A stretch of 43,046 nucleotides of DNA, taken from an uncultured Chlorobiales bacterium. GTDB taxonomy: Bacteria > Bacteroidota > Chlorobiia > Chlorobiales > Thermochlorobacteraceae. This document shows, piece by piece, positions 1 through 8,015 of this stretch (within the stretch, counting starts at the first letter, position 1; every line of letters starts with the position of its first letter). The stretch covers positions 1 to 43,046 of the forward strand of contig CALKXI010000014.1 in assembly GCA_938003965.1 (NCBI GenBank), written 5' to 3'. Position numbers and translations under genes: made by a program. The notes below the pieces were generated by a model. The model ran no database searches and was not told where the DNA came from. It saw only the letters and a program-made list of their open reading frames with translations.

Positions 1-88
1 AGTAAGAATAGCCAAAGTCCGACGATTGCGCCTGCACTGCAACACTTGCAACCAGCATCACCAAACCTATTGAGAGAATTTTCATCAT
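1..88 (-). CDS. Partial exported protein, N-terminus only
   Basis: Only the first 29 codons lie in the window; the gene runs off the left edge. The minus strand shows two adjacent ATG codons (88-86 and 85-83) followed by Lys-Ile-Leu-Ser-Ile-Gly-Leu and a hydrophobic stretch ending in Val-Gln-Ala-Gln, a typical Sec signal peptide with a cleavage site after VQA. The mature part visible (QSSDFGYSY) is too short to assign a family. It follows the lipoprotein gene at 155-721 on the same strand with a 66-base gap, so the two may be cotranscribed. The product is probably periplasmic or an outer-membrane protein. Confidence 0.6.
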   Translation of the reverse strand, partial: MMKILSIGLVMLVASVAVQAQSSDFGYSY

Positions 89-154
89 CGTTAGTTCAAG
101 TTGGGGTTTAGGGAGAGAGGGAGAACCCGATTGATTCCCCCTCTACCTGCTTCG

Positions 155-721
155 TTAATTGTTCCATTTGACATCGAAACGCCCTTCGGTTACTTCGCGC
201 GTCGTGTTTGCTTCTTCATTTCGCAGTGTAAAACTGAATGTGCCTGCGGCAATTCTATTTTGTCTATCGAAAGTTGTGATTCGTACTGTTCCTGACCCTC
301 CGTTGGTGCTTGTCGTTACCCAACTTTGTCCTGCGCCAGCATTTGTTACCACATATTGAGCACTGCCTTGTGCGCCACCTACGCCGGGTGATATGCCCAG
401 CCGAAATGTGCCGGTATCACTCACACCAGTGATGACGAATCCCAGCGACGATACCGATGCTACCCCGCTTTCAACTCTTGTTCCTTGAACTTGTAGTGTG
501 TTGTTTTGATAAGAGGCATTTGCCGCTGGCAAAATGGGACTTATTTGTGTTGCCGACCAGTTTTGCCCGTCAATTTTCGCGCTTAGCGTTCCTGCACCTG
601 TCGGCGGTTGATTACCACCACCGCCACCGCCATCTGCAGGGTTTTCATCTTTTTTGCACCCCGTTACAACGAGGCTTGACGCGAGCAGCAGGATTCCGAA
701 AAGGAGAGATAACTTTTTCAT
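155..721 (-). CDS. DUF6252-like lipoprotein
   Basis: A 188-residue exported lipoprotein of unknown function. Residues 1-21 form a signal peptide (MKKLSLLFGILLLASSLVV) that ends in the lipobox VTGC with Cys22 as the lipidation site. It is followed by a charged KKDE, a flexible linker with six consecutive glycines, and a beta-rich domain from about residue 45. The layout (AKIDGQNW near the start and TEGRFDVKW at the very end) resembles the DUF6252 family of Bacteroidota and Chlorobi lipoproteins; that assignment is from memory of the pattern, not from a search. The absence of Asp at +2 after Cys fits transport to the outer membrane. No neighbour suggests a specific role. Confidence 0.8.
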   Translation of the reverse strand: MKKLSLLFGILLLASSLVVTGCKKDENPADGGGGGGNQPPTGAGTLSAKIDGQNWSATQISPILPAANASYQNNTLQVQGTRVESGVASVSSLGFVITGVSDTGTFRLGISPGVGGAQGSAQYVVTNAGAGQSWVTTSTNGGSGTVRITTFDRQNRIAAGTFSFTLRNEEANTTREVTEGRFDVKWNN

Positions 722-951
722 GGTTTCAAGAGATGTTAATGGTTGATGTAAAAATCTTCCTCTCGTGGGAAGCCATGTGCTCCTTTATCGAACACTGTGC
801 CAAACGGGATTTTTGGGGAAATTGACGCAAAAATCGCATGTTTGGGCGGAGAGTTGTTGTATTTCTGCGACACGAACAAAGCCCACTGTCGCTTTTCGCA
901 TACACTCTGTTTCGATAGTTTTTTCTATGTGAGGCGCAAGTGAGAAAATCA

Positions 952-978
952 AAAGAGGCGAGTTTTTCTCGCCTCTTT
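952..978 (-). terminator. Intrinsic terminator of the VWA lipoprotein gene
   Basis: A perfect 11-bp stem (AAAGAGGCGAG, loop of five bases, CTCGCCTCTTT) lies 27 bases beyond the stop of the minus-strand gene ending at 1006. Read on the minus strand it is followed by a T-rich run (TTTTGATTTTC). Confidence 0.8.
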
Positions 979-1005
979 GTCTTGGTTTTTTGCGATTTGG
1001 TATGG

Positions 1006-2121
1006 TCAGTAACTCACGTTTTCGTAGCGCGTTTCGCCGTCCGCCGAATTGGTTTTGACGGTGATTCTCACTGTGTGTGGCACATTTGGATTTGCGCTAC
1101 GGAACTCAACCAGCCAACTGTTTTGCAGCGCGACGGTAACGGGCAATGTGGTGAGGTCAAGGTCGCGAGCGTCGGAGCGAATGACTTTCAGTGTGCCGCC
1201 CGTTCCGAAAGAGAGCCGCCATGGCTTTTCTTGCGAAAGCGGGACTTCCGTTCCGAAGTTTGTGGTGTCGCCACCGCTCCAAACGGTGTGAATCGTGCCG
1301 CGTTGATTGTTCCAACTGGCTAAGAAGCCATCAGTGGAATACCATACACGCTGTCCGGGTTGTGTGGGTTCGTCGGTGAAGTTGATATAAACGCGCTGCG
1401 TGCCTTGTCGCCAAGCAAAGAGCGAATCGGCATAGCGAATGGCAACAATGGCATTTTCACCGAAGACGCCCGCATTTTGTCCTTGCGCCGCTTGTTGCAA
1501 GGCTTGGGCGTTCGGACCGCCGAACCCTCTTGTGCGGCTTGTGCCTGTTGAGCGATTGAGATAGACGCGCAAACTTTCAGGTGCGGTTAAATCTAACGCG
1601 CCCGTTACAGGACCGTCATAACCGACACAACCGACACGCAAATTTAAGCCCGACGCTTGCAGTGTATTGGCAAAGGCAATGATTTTCGCCGCAATCGAAT
1701 CGGCTTCTTCAAACATGCTTCCCGAATTATCTACTGTGAAGACAATATCCACGCCGAGCGAATTTCCCGCACTAACGCGCGTGAGTTTAATGCCTTTGAG
1801 CGTGTTGTCTTCAGTTACATAAAGGTTTTGATTGCCTGCAAATTCAATCGGCTGTCCAGTGGTCGGATTGATGACGCCCAAGAGCGAAATACGAATCCGA
1901 CTTTCATTTCCCGCCGTCTTGGCGAAGGTTGCCGCAGGGCGAACATTGTTAATCGTTGGCGCAGGCGCGCTTCCGCTGGGGTCGGCAGGAATATCGCTGT
2001 TTGGACCGTCGTTGTTGGTGGGATTGTCTTCCTCTTTACAGGCATAGAAGGCGACGCTTGTCAGCATCAAGAGCAGCATGAACAACTTTTTCAGTGCCGT
2101 TTTAGATTCAACTTTTTTCAT
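1006..2121 (-). CDS. von Willebrand factor A domain lipoprotein
   Basis: A 371-residue exported protein. I place the start at the ATG at 2121 because it begins a clear lipoprotein signal peptide (MKKVESK, hydrophobic core LFMLLLMLTSVAF, lipobox FYAC with Cys28). The reading frame stays open upstream to 2343 but that part has no signal-like character. A VWA domain begins about residue 122; its metal-binding MIDAS site is visible as DNSGS (131-135), with a later Asp in FTDEP as the likely fifth ligand. VWA domains bind protein partners through a divalent metal; here probably at the cell surface or in the periplasm. No catalytic domain is seen. The terminator at 952-978 ends the transcript. The gene is divergent from the permease at 2430. 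Confidence 0.85.
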   Translation of the reverse strand: MKKVESKTALKKLFMLLLMLTSVAFYACKEEDNPTNNDGPNSDIPADPSGSAPAPTINNVRPAATFAKTAGNESRIRISLLGVINPTTGQPIEFAGNQNLYVTEDNTLKGIKLTRVSAGNSLGVDIVFTVDNSGSMFEEADSIAAKIIAFANTLQASGLNLRVGCVGYDGPVTGALDLTAPESLRVYLNRSTGTSRTRGFGGPNAQALQQAAQGQNAGVFGENAIVAIRYADSLFAWRQGTQRVYINFTDEPTQPGQRVWYSTDGFLASWNNQRGTIHTVWSGGDTTNFGTEVPLSQEKPWRLSFGTGGTLKVIRSDARDLDLTTLPVTVALQNSWLVEFRSANPNVPHTVRITVKTNSADGETRYENVSY

Positions 2122-2429
2122 TTTTCGTTTCTTGATAATGTTGGAAAAAATACTCGCGCCAGTTGCGAGTTTAGCATAACGAGAGGCAACCCGCGTGCCA
2201 AAGAAAAAGCTTGTTTTCACGCCACTATGCGCACCGTGTTTCTTTTCAGCGACATTTTCTGCAAAGAACTGTCGCAATTCTGCAACGAACCTCTGCAACG
2301 AGCTTTTATTGCATGGTGTCTTCATCTCTCTCTTGCGCAACATCTGCCGAAATTCTCCGCCGATTTTGATACCTTTGCAGGTTTTCCATCAAATCATTTT
2401 TGACGGAGAAAAGAAGTTTTTCTTTCACT
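2122..2429. other. Divergent intergenic region without a gene
   Basis: This stretch separates the minus-strand VWA lipoprotein and the plus-strand permease and should hold both promoters. Frames are open across parts of it on both strands, but none has a signal peptide, a convincing start or recognisable protein character. An element TACCTTTG at 2370-2377 matches the Bacteroidota -7 consensus TAnnTTTG and could serve the permease, although no matching -33 box is seen. Confidence 0.5.
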
Positions 2430-4514
2430 ATGAACACATCTGACCGTTCCCGAAGCACGTCGCTTTCGCCCGAATCACAACAGGGCGTAAAGGTGGTGGT
2501 GGTTACTTCGGTGATGCTCTCCTTCATTTCGTTTTGGCGCGCTGCCGCCATTGTGTTAAGCGACCTTGCCTCGACAGCCTATTACATCGGTGGAATTACC
2601 GAGCGCGCGATTGGCGAAGCGGCTCCGTATTTCATTTTGAGCGTGATGATTTTCGCTTACGCCGTTCGATTGGTTTATATCGAGTCGTGCTCGATGTTCA
2701 CGCGCGGCGGGGTATATCGTGTGGTGCGCAATTCGCTCGGCGAAAAGTTCGCCAAAGTCGCCGTCTCGGCGTTGATGTTCGACTATGTGCTGACAGGTCC
2801 GATTAGTTCGGTTTCTGCAGGTCAATATCTTGTTGGATTGCTCAACAGCCTTTCGGCGGAGTTCCAACTCGGCATCACGCTTCCTGTTAATCTTTCCGCG
2901 CAGATTATTGCCATTTGCATTGTGCTATACTTTTGGCGCGTCAATACCAAAGGCATGAGCGAATCCTCAGAAAACGCGCTTCGCATTATGCAGATTACCG
3001 TTTTGATGGTGGTGATTATGCTGGTTTGGTGCGGGATTACGCTCTATGTGCGTGGCTTCGAGTTTCCGAAATTCATCATTGAGTTCAATGAAGAATCGCT
3101 GGGATTTTTGATGCATTTCGATATCGGATACAAACTGCTTTCCGGTGAAGTTTTGGGCACGATTGGAATTTTGATTGCACTCGGACACTCCATGCTCGCC
3201 ATGTCGGGCGAAGAATCATTGGCGCAAGTGTATCGCGAAATTGAAGCACCGAAACTGCGCAATCTCAAACTTGCGGGCTTCGTGATTTTCGTTGTGAGCA
3301 TCACTTTTACGGGCGCGTTCTCGTTTCTTGCCGTGATGATTATTCCTGACGAGGTGCGCATTCCGCAATATGCCGATAACCTGCTTGCGGGCTTGGCGAT
3401 GAATGTCGTCGGTCCTGATGAAGTCAAATTCGGCTTGCAAGCCTTCGTGGTTGTGGTTGGATTTTTGATTTTGTCGGGCGCGGTGAATACTTCTTTTGTC
3501 GGAGCAAATGGCGTGCTCAATCGCGTGGCGGAAGACGGCATTTTGGCGGATTGGTTTCGCGAGCCGCATAAGCAATTCGGAACGACCTATCGCATGATCA
3601 ATATGATTACCCTCTTTCAACTCACGACGATTTTGCTCAGTGGCGGCGATGTGTATCTGCTCGGCGAAGCCTACGCCTTCGGCGTAATTTGGAGTTTTGT
3701 TTTTAATACTTTTTCTATGCTGGTGCTTCGCTTCAAAGACCGCCGACCGCGTCGCTTCAAAGTGCCGCTGAACTTGAAGTTCAATCAAGTAGAGTTTCCT
3801 ATTGGCATTTTGCTCGTGCTAATGGTGTTGGTCAGCGTTGCGGTGATGAATCTTTTCACGAAGTCCGTCGCAACAGTTTCAGGCATTTTATTCACGCTGT
3901 TTTTCCTTTTGCTGTTCAGCGTTTCCGAGCGGCTCAATCAACGCGCCAAAGAAGCCCATAAACGTGCGCGCCAAAAAGACGCGCTCTCGCTCGAGGAACT
4001 TCAAAAACTCGAGAAGTTCAATCAAGAAATCGGTCTGAAAATTACACCTGAAGAAATCGGTTCTGAAAAGCCAAAGCGGGTTTTGGTGGCAGTAAAAAAT
4101 CGCGCGAACTTAGAGCACCTTGTCAACTGCTTGGAACAGACCGATACCGACGAGGTCGATGTTGTTGTGATGCGCGTGCGTATCTTGAACCCAAAAAACG
4201 GACAGACTTTTGACACAGAAATGCTTCGCGATGAACGGCGACTCTTCACCGATGTCGTCAACCTTGCCGAAGATATTGGCAAGCCTGTGATTCCGTTAAT
4301 CGTGCCGGGCTATAATGCGTTTTATAGCATCGTTAATACTGCTAAAGAACTCGGCGTATCGGAGGTTTATATGGGCGAATCCCAAGAGTTTAGCATGGAA
4401 ACCCAACTTGAAGAGCTCGCGATGATTTGGGGCTATGAACGCAAAGACGAAAAAGAAAAAATGACCTTCCGCGTTTTCGCTGATGAAAAAAACAAAGTAG
4501 AAGTTGAACTCTAA
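2430..4514 (+). CDS. APC-family amino acid permease with C-terminal UspA-like domain
   Basis: A 694-residue membrane protein. The first ~520 residues hold about twelve hydrophobic segments in the pattern of the amino acid-polyamine-organocation (APC) superfamily, with a conserved-type first helix region (SFWRAAAIVLSDLASTAYYIGG) and the Gly-rich GGVYR motif. The last ~150 residues are cytoplasmic and resemble a universal stress protein fold (KRVLVAVKN, then alternating beta strands and helices), without the ATP-binding GxxGS motif of nucleotide-binding Usps. Such permease-Usp fusions are known in the superfamily, where the tail is thought to regulate transport. The substrate cannot be read from the sequence. 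I chose ATG 2430; a TTG at 2400 in the same frame is the alternative. The fur gene follows after 12 bases, so cotranscription is likely. Confidence 0.85.
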   Translation: MNTSDRSRSTSLSPESQQGVKVVVVTSVMLSFISFWRAAAIVLSDLASTAYYIGGITERAIGEAAPYFILSVMIFAYAVRLVYIESCSMFTRGGVYRVVRNSLGEKFAKVAVSALMFDYVLTGPISSVSAGQYLVGLLNSLSAEFQLGITLPVNLSAQIIAICIVLYFWRVNTKGMSESSENALRIMQITVLMVVIMLVWCGITLYVRGFEFPKFIIEFNEESLGFLMHFDIGYKLLSGEVLGTIGILIALGHSMLAMSGEESLAQVYREIEAPKLRNLKLAGFVIFVVSITFTGAFSFLAVMIIPDEVRIPQYADNLLAGLAMNVVGPDEVKFGLQAFVVVVGFLILSGAVNTSFVGANGVLNRVAEDGILADWFREPHKQFGTTYRMINMITLFQLTTILLSGGDVYLLGEAYAFGVIWSFVFNTFSMLVLRFKDRRPRRFKVPLNLKFNQVEFPIGILLVLMVLVSVAVMNLFTKSVATVSGILFTLFFLLLFSVSERLNQRAKEAHKRARQKDALSLEELQKLEKFNQEIGLKITPEEIGSEKPKRVLVAVKNRANLEHLVNCLEQTDTDEVDVVVMRVRILNPKNGQTFDTEMLRDERRLFTDVVNLAEDIGKPVIPLIVPGYNAFYSIVNTAKELGVSEVYMGESQEFSMETQLEELAMIWGYERKDEKEKMTFRVFADEKNKVEVEL

Positions 4515-4526
4515 ACCCTTGCAACG

Positions 4527-4943
4527 ATGACCAACAAATATGTGTCGCTTTTAAGGCAATATGGTTTCAAAGTAACACATGCGCGCGTTAAAGTGCTCGA
4601 GCGGCTCGAGCATGCCACAAAGCCAATGACGGCACAAGAACTTCACGAAGAACTTGCCGACGCGAAGATGGATTTGGCGACCGTTTATCGCTCGCTCAAC
4701 AAATTTGCTGATGCAGGCTTGATTGCGCGCGTCCAACTCGGCGACGAGTTTATGCGTTTTGAGTTCGCTAAACACAGCCATCATCATCATATCGTTTGCA
4801 ATTCATGCGGCAAAGTGTCTGAAATCGAACTCTGTAACCTTGACGCTCTCTCACAAGATATTGCCCAAAAAACAGGCTTTCGCAACATTACTCACCATGT
4901 CGTCTTTAGCGGCGACTGTCAAGACTGTGCCAACAAGTCATGA
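4527..4943 (+). CDS. Fur-family transcriptional regulator
   Basis: A 138-residue metal-dependent repressor of the Fur/Zur/PerR family. The N-terminal winged helix spans about residues 1-80, with [18 protein letters not shown] as the recognition-helix region. The C-terminal dimerisation domain carries a His cluster (KHSHHHH) that normally forms the regulatory metal site, and two CxxC pairs (CNSC and CQDC) that form the structural zinc site. The sequence does not decide between Fur, Zur and PerR specificity. Its last codons overlap the hemC start by 4 bases (ATGA at 4940-4943), which strongly implies translational coupling; control of tetrapyrrole synthesis by metal or peroxide status is a reasonable inference. 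Confidence 0.9.
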   Translation: MTNKYVSLLRQYGFKVTHARVKVLERLEHATKPMTAQELHEELADAKMDLATVYRSLNKFADAGLIARVQLGDEFMRFEFAKHSHHHHIVCNSCGKVSEIELCNLDALSQDIAQKTGFRNITHHVVFSGDCQDCANKS

Positions 4944-5887
4944 AACATAACACCATCGTCATTGGCACGCGCAAAAGTCCGCTCGCACTCTGGCAAGCCG
5001 AATTTGTTAAAGCGGAACTCGAACAGCACTTTCCCGACCGTCAGTTTGTGCTCCAACATATTCAAACCACAGGCGATAAAATTTTAGACTCTCCCCTTTC
5101 CAAAATCGGCGACAAAGGGCTTTTCACACGTGAAATCGAATATGCCTTGCTTCGTGGCGACATCGACCTTGCCGTCCATAGCCTCAAAGACCTTCCCACA
5201 CAAACGCCTGACGGACTTGCCATTTCCGCCATCACCAAGCGCGAAGACACACGCGACGTGCTTATCTCCAAAACTCCAACAACTTTACTCACGCTTCCCA
5301 AAAATGCCAAGATTGCAACAGGCAGTTTGCGCCGACGCTCCCAAGTGCTTGCGCTTCGCCCCGACCTTGAAATTCACGACATTCGCGGCAACCTCAACAC
5401 GCGCTTCAAAAAATTTTTTGAAAGCAATCTCGACGCCATGCTTCTTGCCTTTGCAGGCGTTCATCGTTTAGCGTTAGACGTGCACATTTCTGAAATTCTT
5501 TCGCACGACCTTATCTTGCCTGCCGTCGGACAAGGCGCGCTCGGCATTGAAACTCGCGACGGCGACACCGACATCATCAGCATGGTTCAGCGGCTAAACG
5601 ACCTCGAAACCGAACTTGCCACCAAAGCCGAACGCAGTTTGCTCCGCTCACTCGAAGGCGGTTGCCAAATCCCGATTGGCGCATTCGCTACGTTTGCGGA
5701 CAGAGACTTCACCCTTTCCGCTTTCGTTGGTTCGCTTGATGGCAAAGAGACGCTTCGCGACTCAATAAGCAAGTCAGATGTTACCACTGTTGCCCAAGCC
5801 GAAGATGCAGGCATTGAACTTGCGGAACGCTTGCGCCAACAAGGGGGCGATAAAATTTTGAGCGCGATTCGAAACCCTTTACATTAA
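4940..5887 (+). CDS. hemC: Porphobilinogen deaminase (hydroxymethylbilane synthase)
   Basis: A 315-residue cytoplasmic enzyme that joins four porphobilinogen units into hydroxymethylbilane, the third common step of heme and bacteriochlorophyll synthesis. Diagnostic features are the N-terminal [11 protein letters not shown], the catalytic-Asp region [27 protein letters not shown], and the cofactor-binding cysteine in [10 protein letters not shown], to which the dipyrromethane primer attaches. The length matches the family (about 310 residues). It overlaps the Fur-type regulator by 4 bases. The usual hemA and hemD neighbours are not in the window: the next gene is a restriction-modification methyltransferase, so the hem cluster may have been split or may always have been separate here. 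Confidence 0.97.
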   Translation: MKHNTIVIGTRKSPLALWQAEFVKAELEQHFPDRQFVLQHIQTTGDKILDSPLSKIGDKGLFTREIEYALLRGDIDLAVHSLKDLPTQTPDGLAISAITKREDTRDVLISKTPTTLLTLPKNAKIATGSLRRRSQVLALRPDLEIHDIRGNLNTRFKKFFESNLDAMLLAFAGVHRLALDVHISEILSHDLILPAVGQGALGIETRDGDTDIISMVQRLNDLETELATKAERSLLRSLEGGCQIPIGAFATFADRDFTLSAFVGSLDGKETLRDSISKSDVTTVAQAEDAGIELAERLRQQGGDKILSAIRNPLH

Positions 5888-5971
5888 AATGGCAAGTCGC
5901 AGATTTAGCGATTTCTACGTGTTAATTTGATGCTGTAAAACTTGCTTTTTGAACTCTAACCACTCCGCGAC

Positions 5972-7282
5972 TTGAAGACACATCACCGAATCATTAACGG
6001 AGACAGCCGACACATGACGGAAATGCCCGACCATTCCGTCCACCTTGTGATTACTTCACCACCGTATTGGCAGTTAAAAGACTACGGCTCTGATAACCAA
6101 ATCGGTTTTCACGACAGCTACGAGAATTACATCAATAACTTAAACTTGGTTTGGAAAGAGTGTTACAGGGTTTTGCACCACGGGTGTAGGCTTTGCATTA
6201 ACATTGGCGACCAATTTGCAAGAGCCGTCTATTACGGACGCTATAAGGTTATTCCGATTCGCGAAGAAATTATCAAGTTCTGTGAAACGATTGGCTTTGA
6301 TTATATGGGAGCGATTATTTGGCAGAAAGTAACCACTTCTAACACAACGGGCGGCGGCGTTCAAATGGGTTCGTATCCTTACCCGCGAAACGGCATTTTG
6401 AAATTAGATTACGAGTTTATTCTCATCTTCAAAAAATTGGGCGAGAGTCCGAAACCGACCAAAGAGCAAAAAGAGCTTTCTAAAATGACTGCCGAAGAAT
6501 GGAACACGTTTTTTGCAGGTCATTGGAACTTCGCTGGCGCAAGACAACATGAACACATCGCTACATTTCCCGAAGAATTGCCAAGACGACTCATCAAAAT
6601 GTTTTCGTTTGTTGGTGAAACCGTTCTTGACCCTTTTGCAGGTAGCGGAACGACCTTGCTTGCCGCAAAAAAGTTACATAGACATTCCATTGGCTACGAA
6701 ATCAATCCCGACTTTATTCCTATCATCAAAGAAAAATTGGAAGTCCATCAAAACGACTTGAATGGAACGACTTACCAATTTGAACATCAACAACCACTAA
6801 CGCTGAACTTTACTGCCGCAATTCAGCAACTTCCCTACATTTTCAGAGACCCTCACAAACTTGACAAGAAAGTCGACGTCAAAAAACTTCAATTCGGTTC
6901 AAAAATTGATAGAGATAGTTCTACCACTCGTGAGGATTTATTCATCGTCAAAGAAATTATTAGTCCCGAAAAAGTTCGTCTAAACAACGGTTTGACGATA
7001 AAACTGCTCGGTGTAAAACAAGACCCAATCACGAGCGGCAAAGCCATCGCATTCCTGACCGAAAAAACAAAAGGCAAACGAGTGTTTCTAAAATACGATA
7101 ACATCAAGCACGATAGCGAGAATAACCTTCTCTGTTATCTCTACCTTGAAAACAAAACTTTTATCAACGCCCATTTAATCAAAAGCGGTTTAGCACTTGT
7201 GGACTGCGATATTGACTTCAAATACAAGGACAAATTTTTAACCCTCTCGCCTCAACACAATGGCAAAACAACCCAAACCTAA
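5972..7282 (+). CDS. Type II DNA methyltransferase (beta class) with a degenerate SNase-like domain
   Basis: A 436-residue DNA methyltransferase, probably N4-cytosine-specific, that protects the host from the adjacent endonuclease. The catalytic motif IV TSPPYW lies at residues 28-33 and the AdoMet-binding motif DPFAGSGTT at 220-228; the order IV before I is the beta class. After residue ~260 comes an unusual extension. Residues ~320-425 follow the staphylococcal nuclease pattern (IKLLGV; AIAFLTEKTKGKRVFLKYD; CYLYLENKTFINAHLIKSGLALV), but the three catalytic positions of SNase (R35, E43, R87) appear as Lys344, Pro352 and Asn385, so nuclease activity is unlikely. The start is TTG at 5972, directly before the conserved-looking IINGDS. 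The gene overlaps the endonuclease gene by 23 bases. Base composition looks more AT-rich than that of its neighbours, which suggests acquisition by transfer. Confidence 0.9.
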   Translation: MKTHHRIINGDSRHMTEMPDHSVHLVITSPPYWQLKDYGSDNQIGFHDSYENYINNLNLVWKECYRVLHHGCRLCINIGDQFARAVYYGRYKVIPIREEIIKFCETIGFDYMGAIIWQKVTTSNTTGGGVQMGSYPYPRNGILKLDYEFILIFKKLGESPKPTKEQKELSKMTAEEWNTFFAGHWNFAGARQHEHIATFPEELPRRLIKMFSFVGETVLDPFAGSGTTLLAAKKLHRHSIGYEINPDFIPIIKEKLEVHQNDLNGTTYQFEHQQPLTLNFTAAIQQLPYIFRDPHKLDKKVDVKKLQFGSKIDRDSSTTREDLFIVKEIISPEKVRLNNGLTIKLLGVKQDPITSGKAIAFLTEKTKGKRVFLKYDNIKHDSENNLLCYLYLENKTFINAHLIKSGLALVDCDIDFKYKDKFLTLSPQHNGKTTQT

Positions 7283-7967
7283 AAAGCGATATTCAAAAGA
7301 GTTTGGCAAAAAAGAGAAAGTTCTCAACTACGCTACCCAAACCTATCAGTTATCACGACCAAATAAAGTTGGTGCAGTAATGGCACTTATTCGTCAATGC
7401 CAACCGAAAACCATAGAAGAGTGGGAAAAATGGTATTTTGAGAACGCTACAACCGATGGGAAATCCCCTGTCAAAATCACAAGAGCGACCATAGAAGAAC
7501 TTGGCGAACGTCTCTATGTTAAAATCAAGGAAATTATTATTCCCGAATGGACCGAAGCATTTAACCAACTTACTCTACAAGACTGCATCGACTACATTCA
7601 TAACCTTACCATCAACCGAACATTTGACGGTTTTATCAGAGAAAAGTCCGTCATTGAAGGCAATCTCGCAAAGACATTTCCAAATGTGAAATTTGAAGAA
7701 AGCGACCCCGAACTTGACCACGCAGGCGATATTGATTATCTCGGTTGGGTTGGTGAACGCGCATTTGGCATTCAAATCAAACCTGTAACTGCAAAGGCAA
7801 ATTTCGGCAACTACTCTGTTTCCGAAAGAATGAAAGCAAGTTTTGAAGCCTTTACTAAAAAATTTGGCGGGCAGGTCTTCATCGTTTTTAGCGTCGATGA
7901 GAAAATCCAAAATAAAGACGTCATTAAACAAATTGCCCAAGAAATTAAAAGGATGGAAAAGCTGTAG
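7260..7967 (+). CDS. MjaI-family type II restriction endonuclease
   Basis: A 235-residue protein that fits the MjaI restriction endonuclease family (Pfam RE_MjaI), whose founding member from Methanocaldococcus recognises CTAG. The N-terminal segment ATQTYQLSRPNKVG and TIEEWEKWY are the parts I recognise. A PD-(D/E)xK-like catalytic core is visible: Asp157 and Asp159 in AGDIDYLGW, followed by a beta strand with Gln172-Ile-Lys174 (FGIQIKP), where Gln takes the place of the usual Glu. The start overlaps the end of the methyltransferase gene by 23 bases, as expected for a coupled pair. Specificity for CTAG is inferred from family membership and fits the near absence of that tetranucleotide in this window. 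Confidence 0.8.
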   Translation: MAKQPKPKKRYSKEFGKKEKVLNYATQTYQLSRPNKVGAVMALIRQCQPKTIEEWEKWYFENATTDGKSPVKITRATIEELGERLYVKIKEIIIPEWTEAFNQLTLQDCIDYIHNLTINRTFDGFIREKSVIEGNLAKTFPNVKFEESDPELDHAGDIDYLGWVGERAFGIQIKPVTAKANFGNYSVSERMKASFEAFTKKFGGQVFIVFSVDEKIQNKDVIKQIAQEIKRMEKL

Positions 7968-8015
7968 GCATACATCAAACATCTGCCAACTGCACATCGT
8001 CATTCATTCCCAAAC

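Noticed and set aside
601-640. Short trinucleotide repeat (CCACCG-like) in the first lipoprotein gene
   Set aside because: It only encodes the Gly linker after the lipobox region; too short and imperfect to be a separate repeat element.
2122-2343. Upstream extension of the VWA lipoprotein frame
   Set aside because: The added residues would bury the lipoprotein signal peptide 74 residues inside the chain.
1657-2403. 248-codon plus-strand frame opposite the VWA lipoprotein
   Set aside because: It is a shadow: the minus-strand frame has a signal peptide and MIDAS motif, and the plus frame shows no family pattern.
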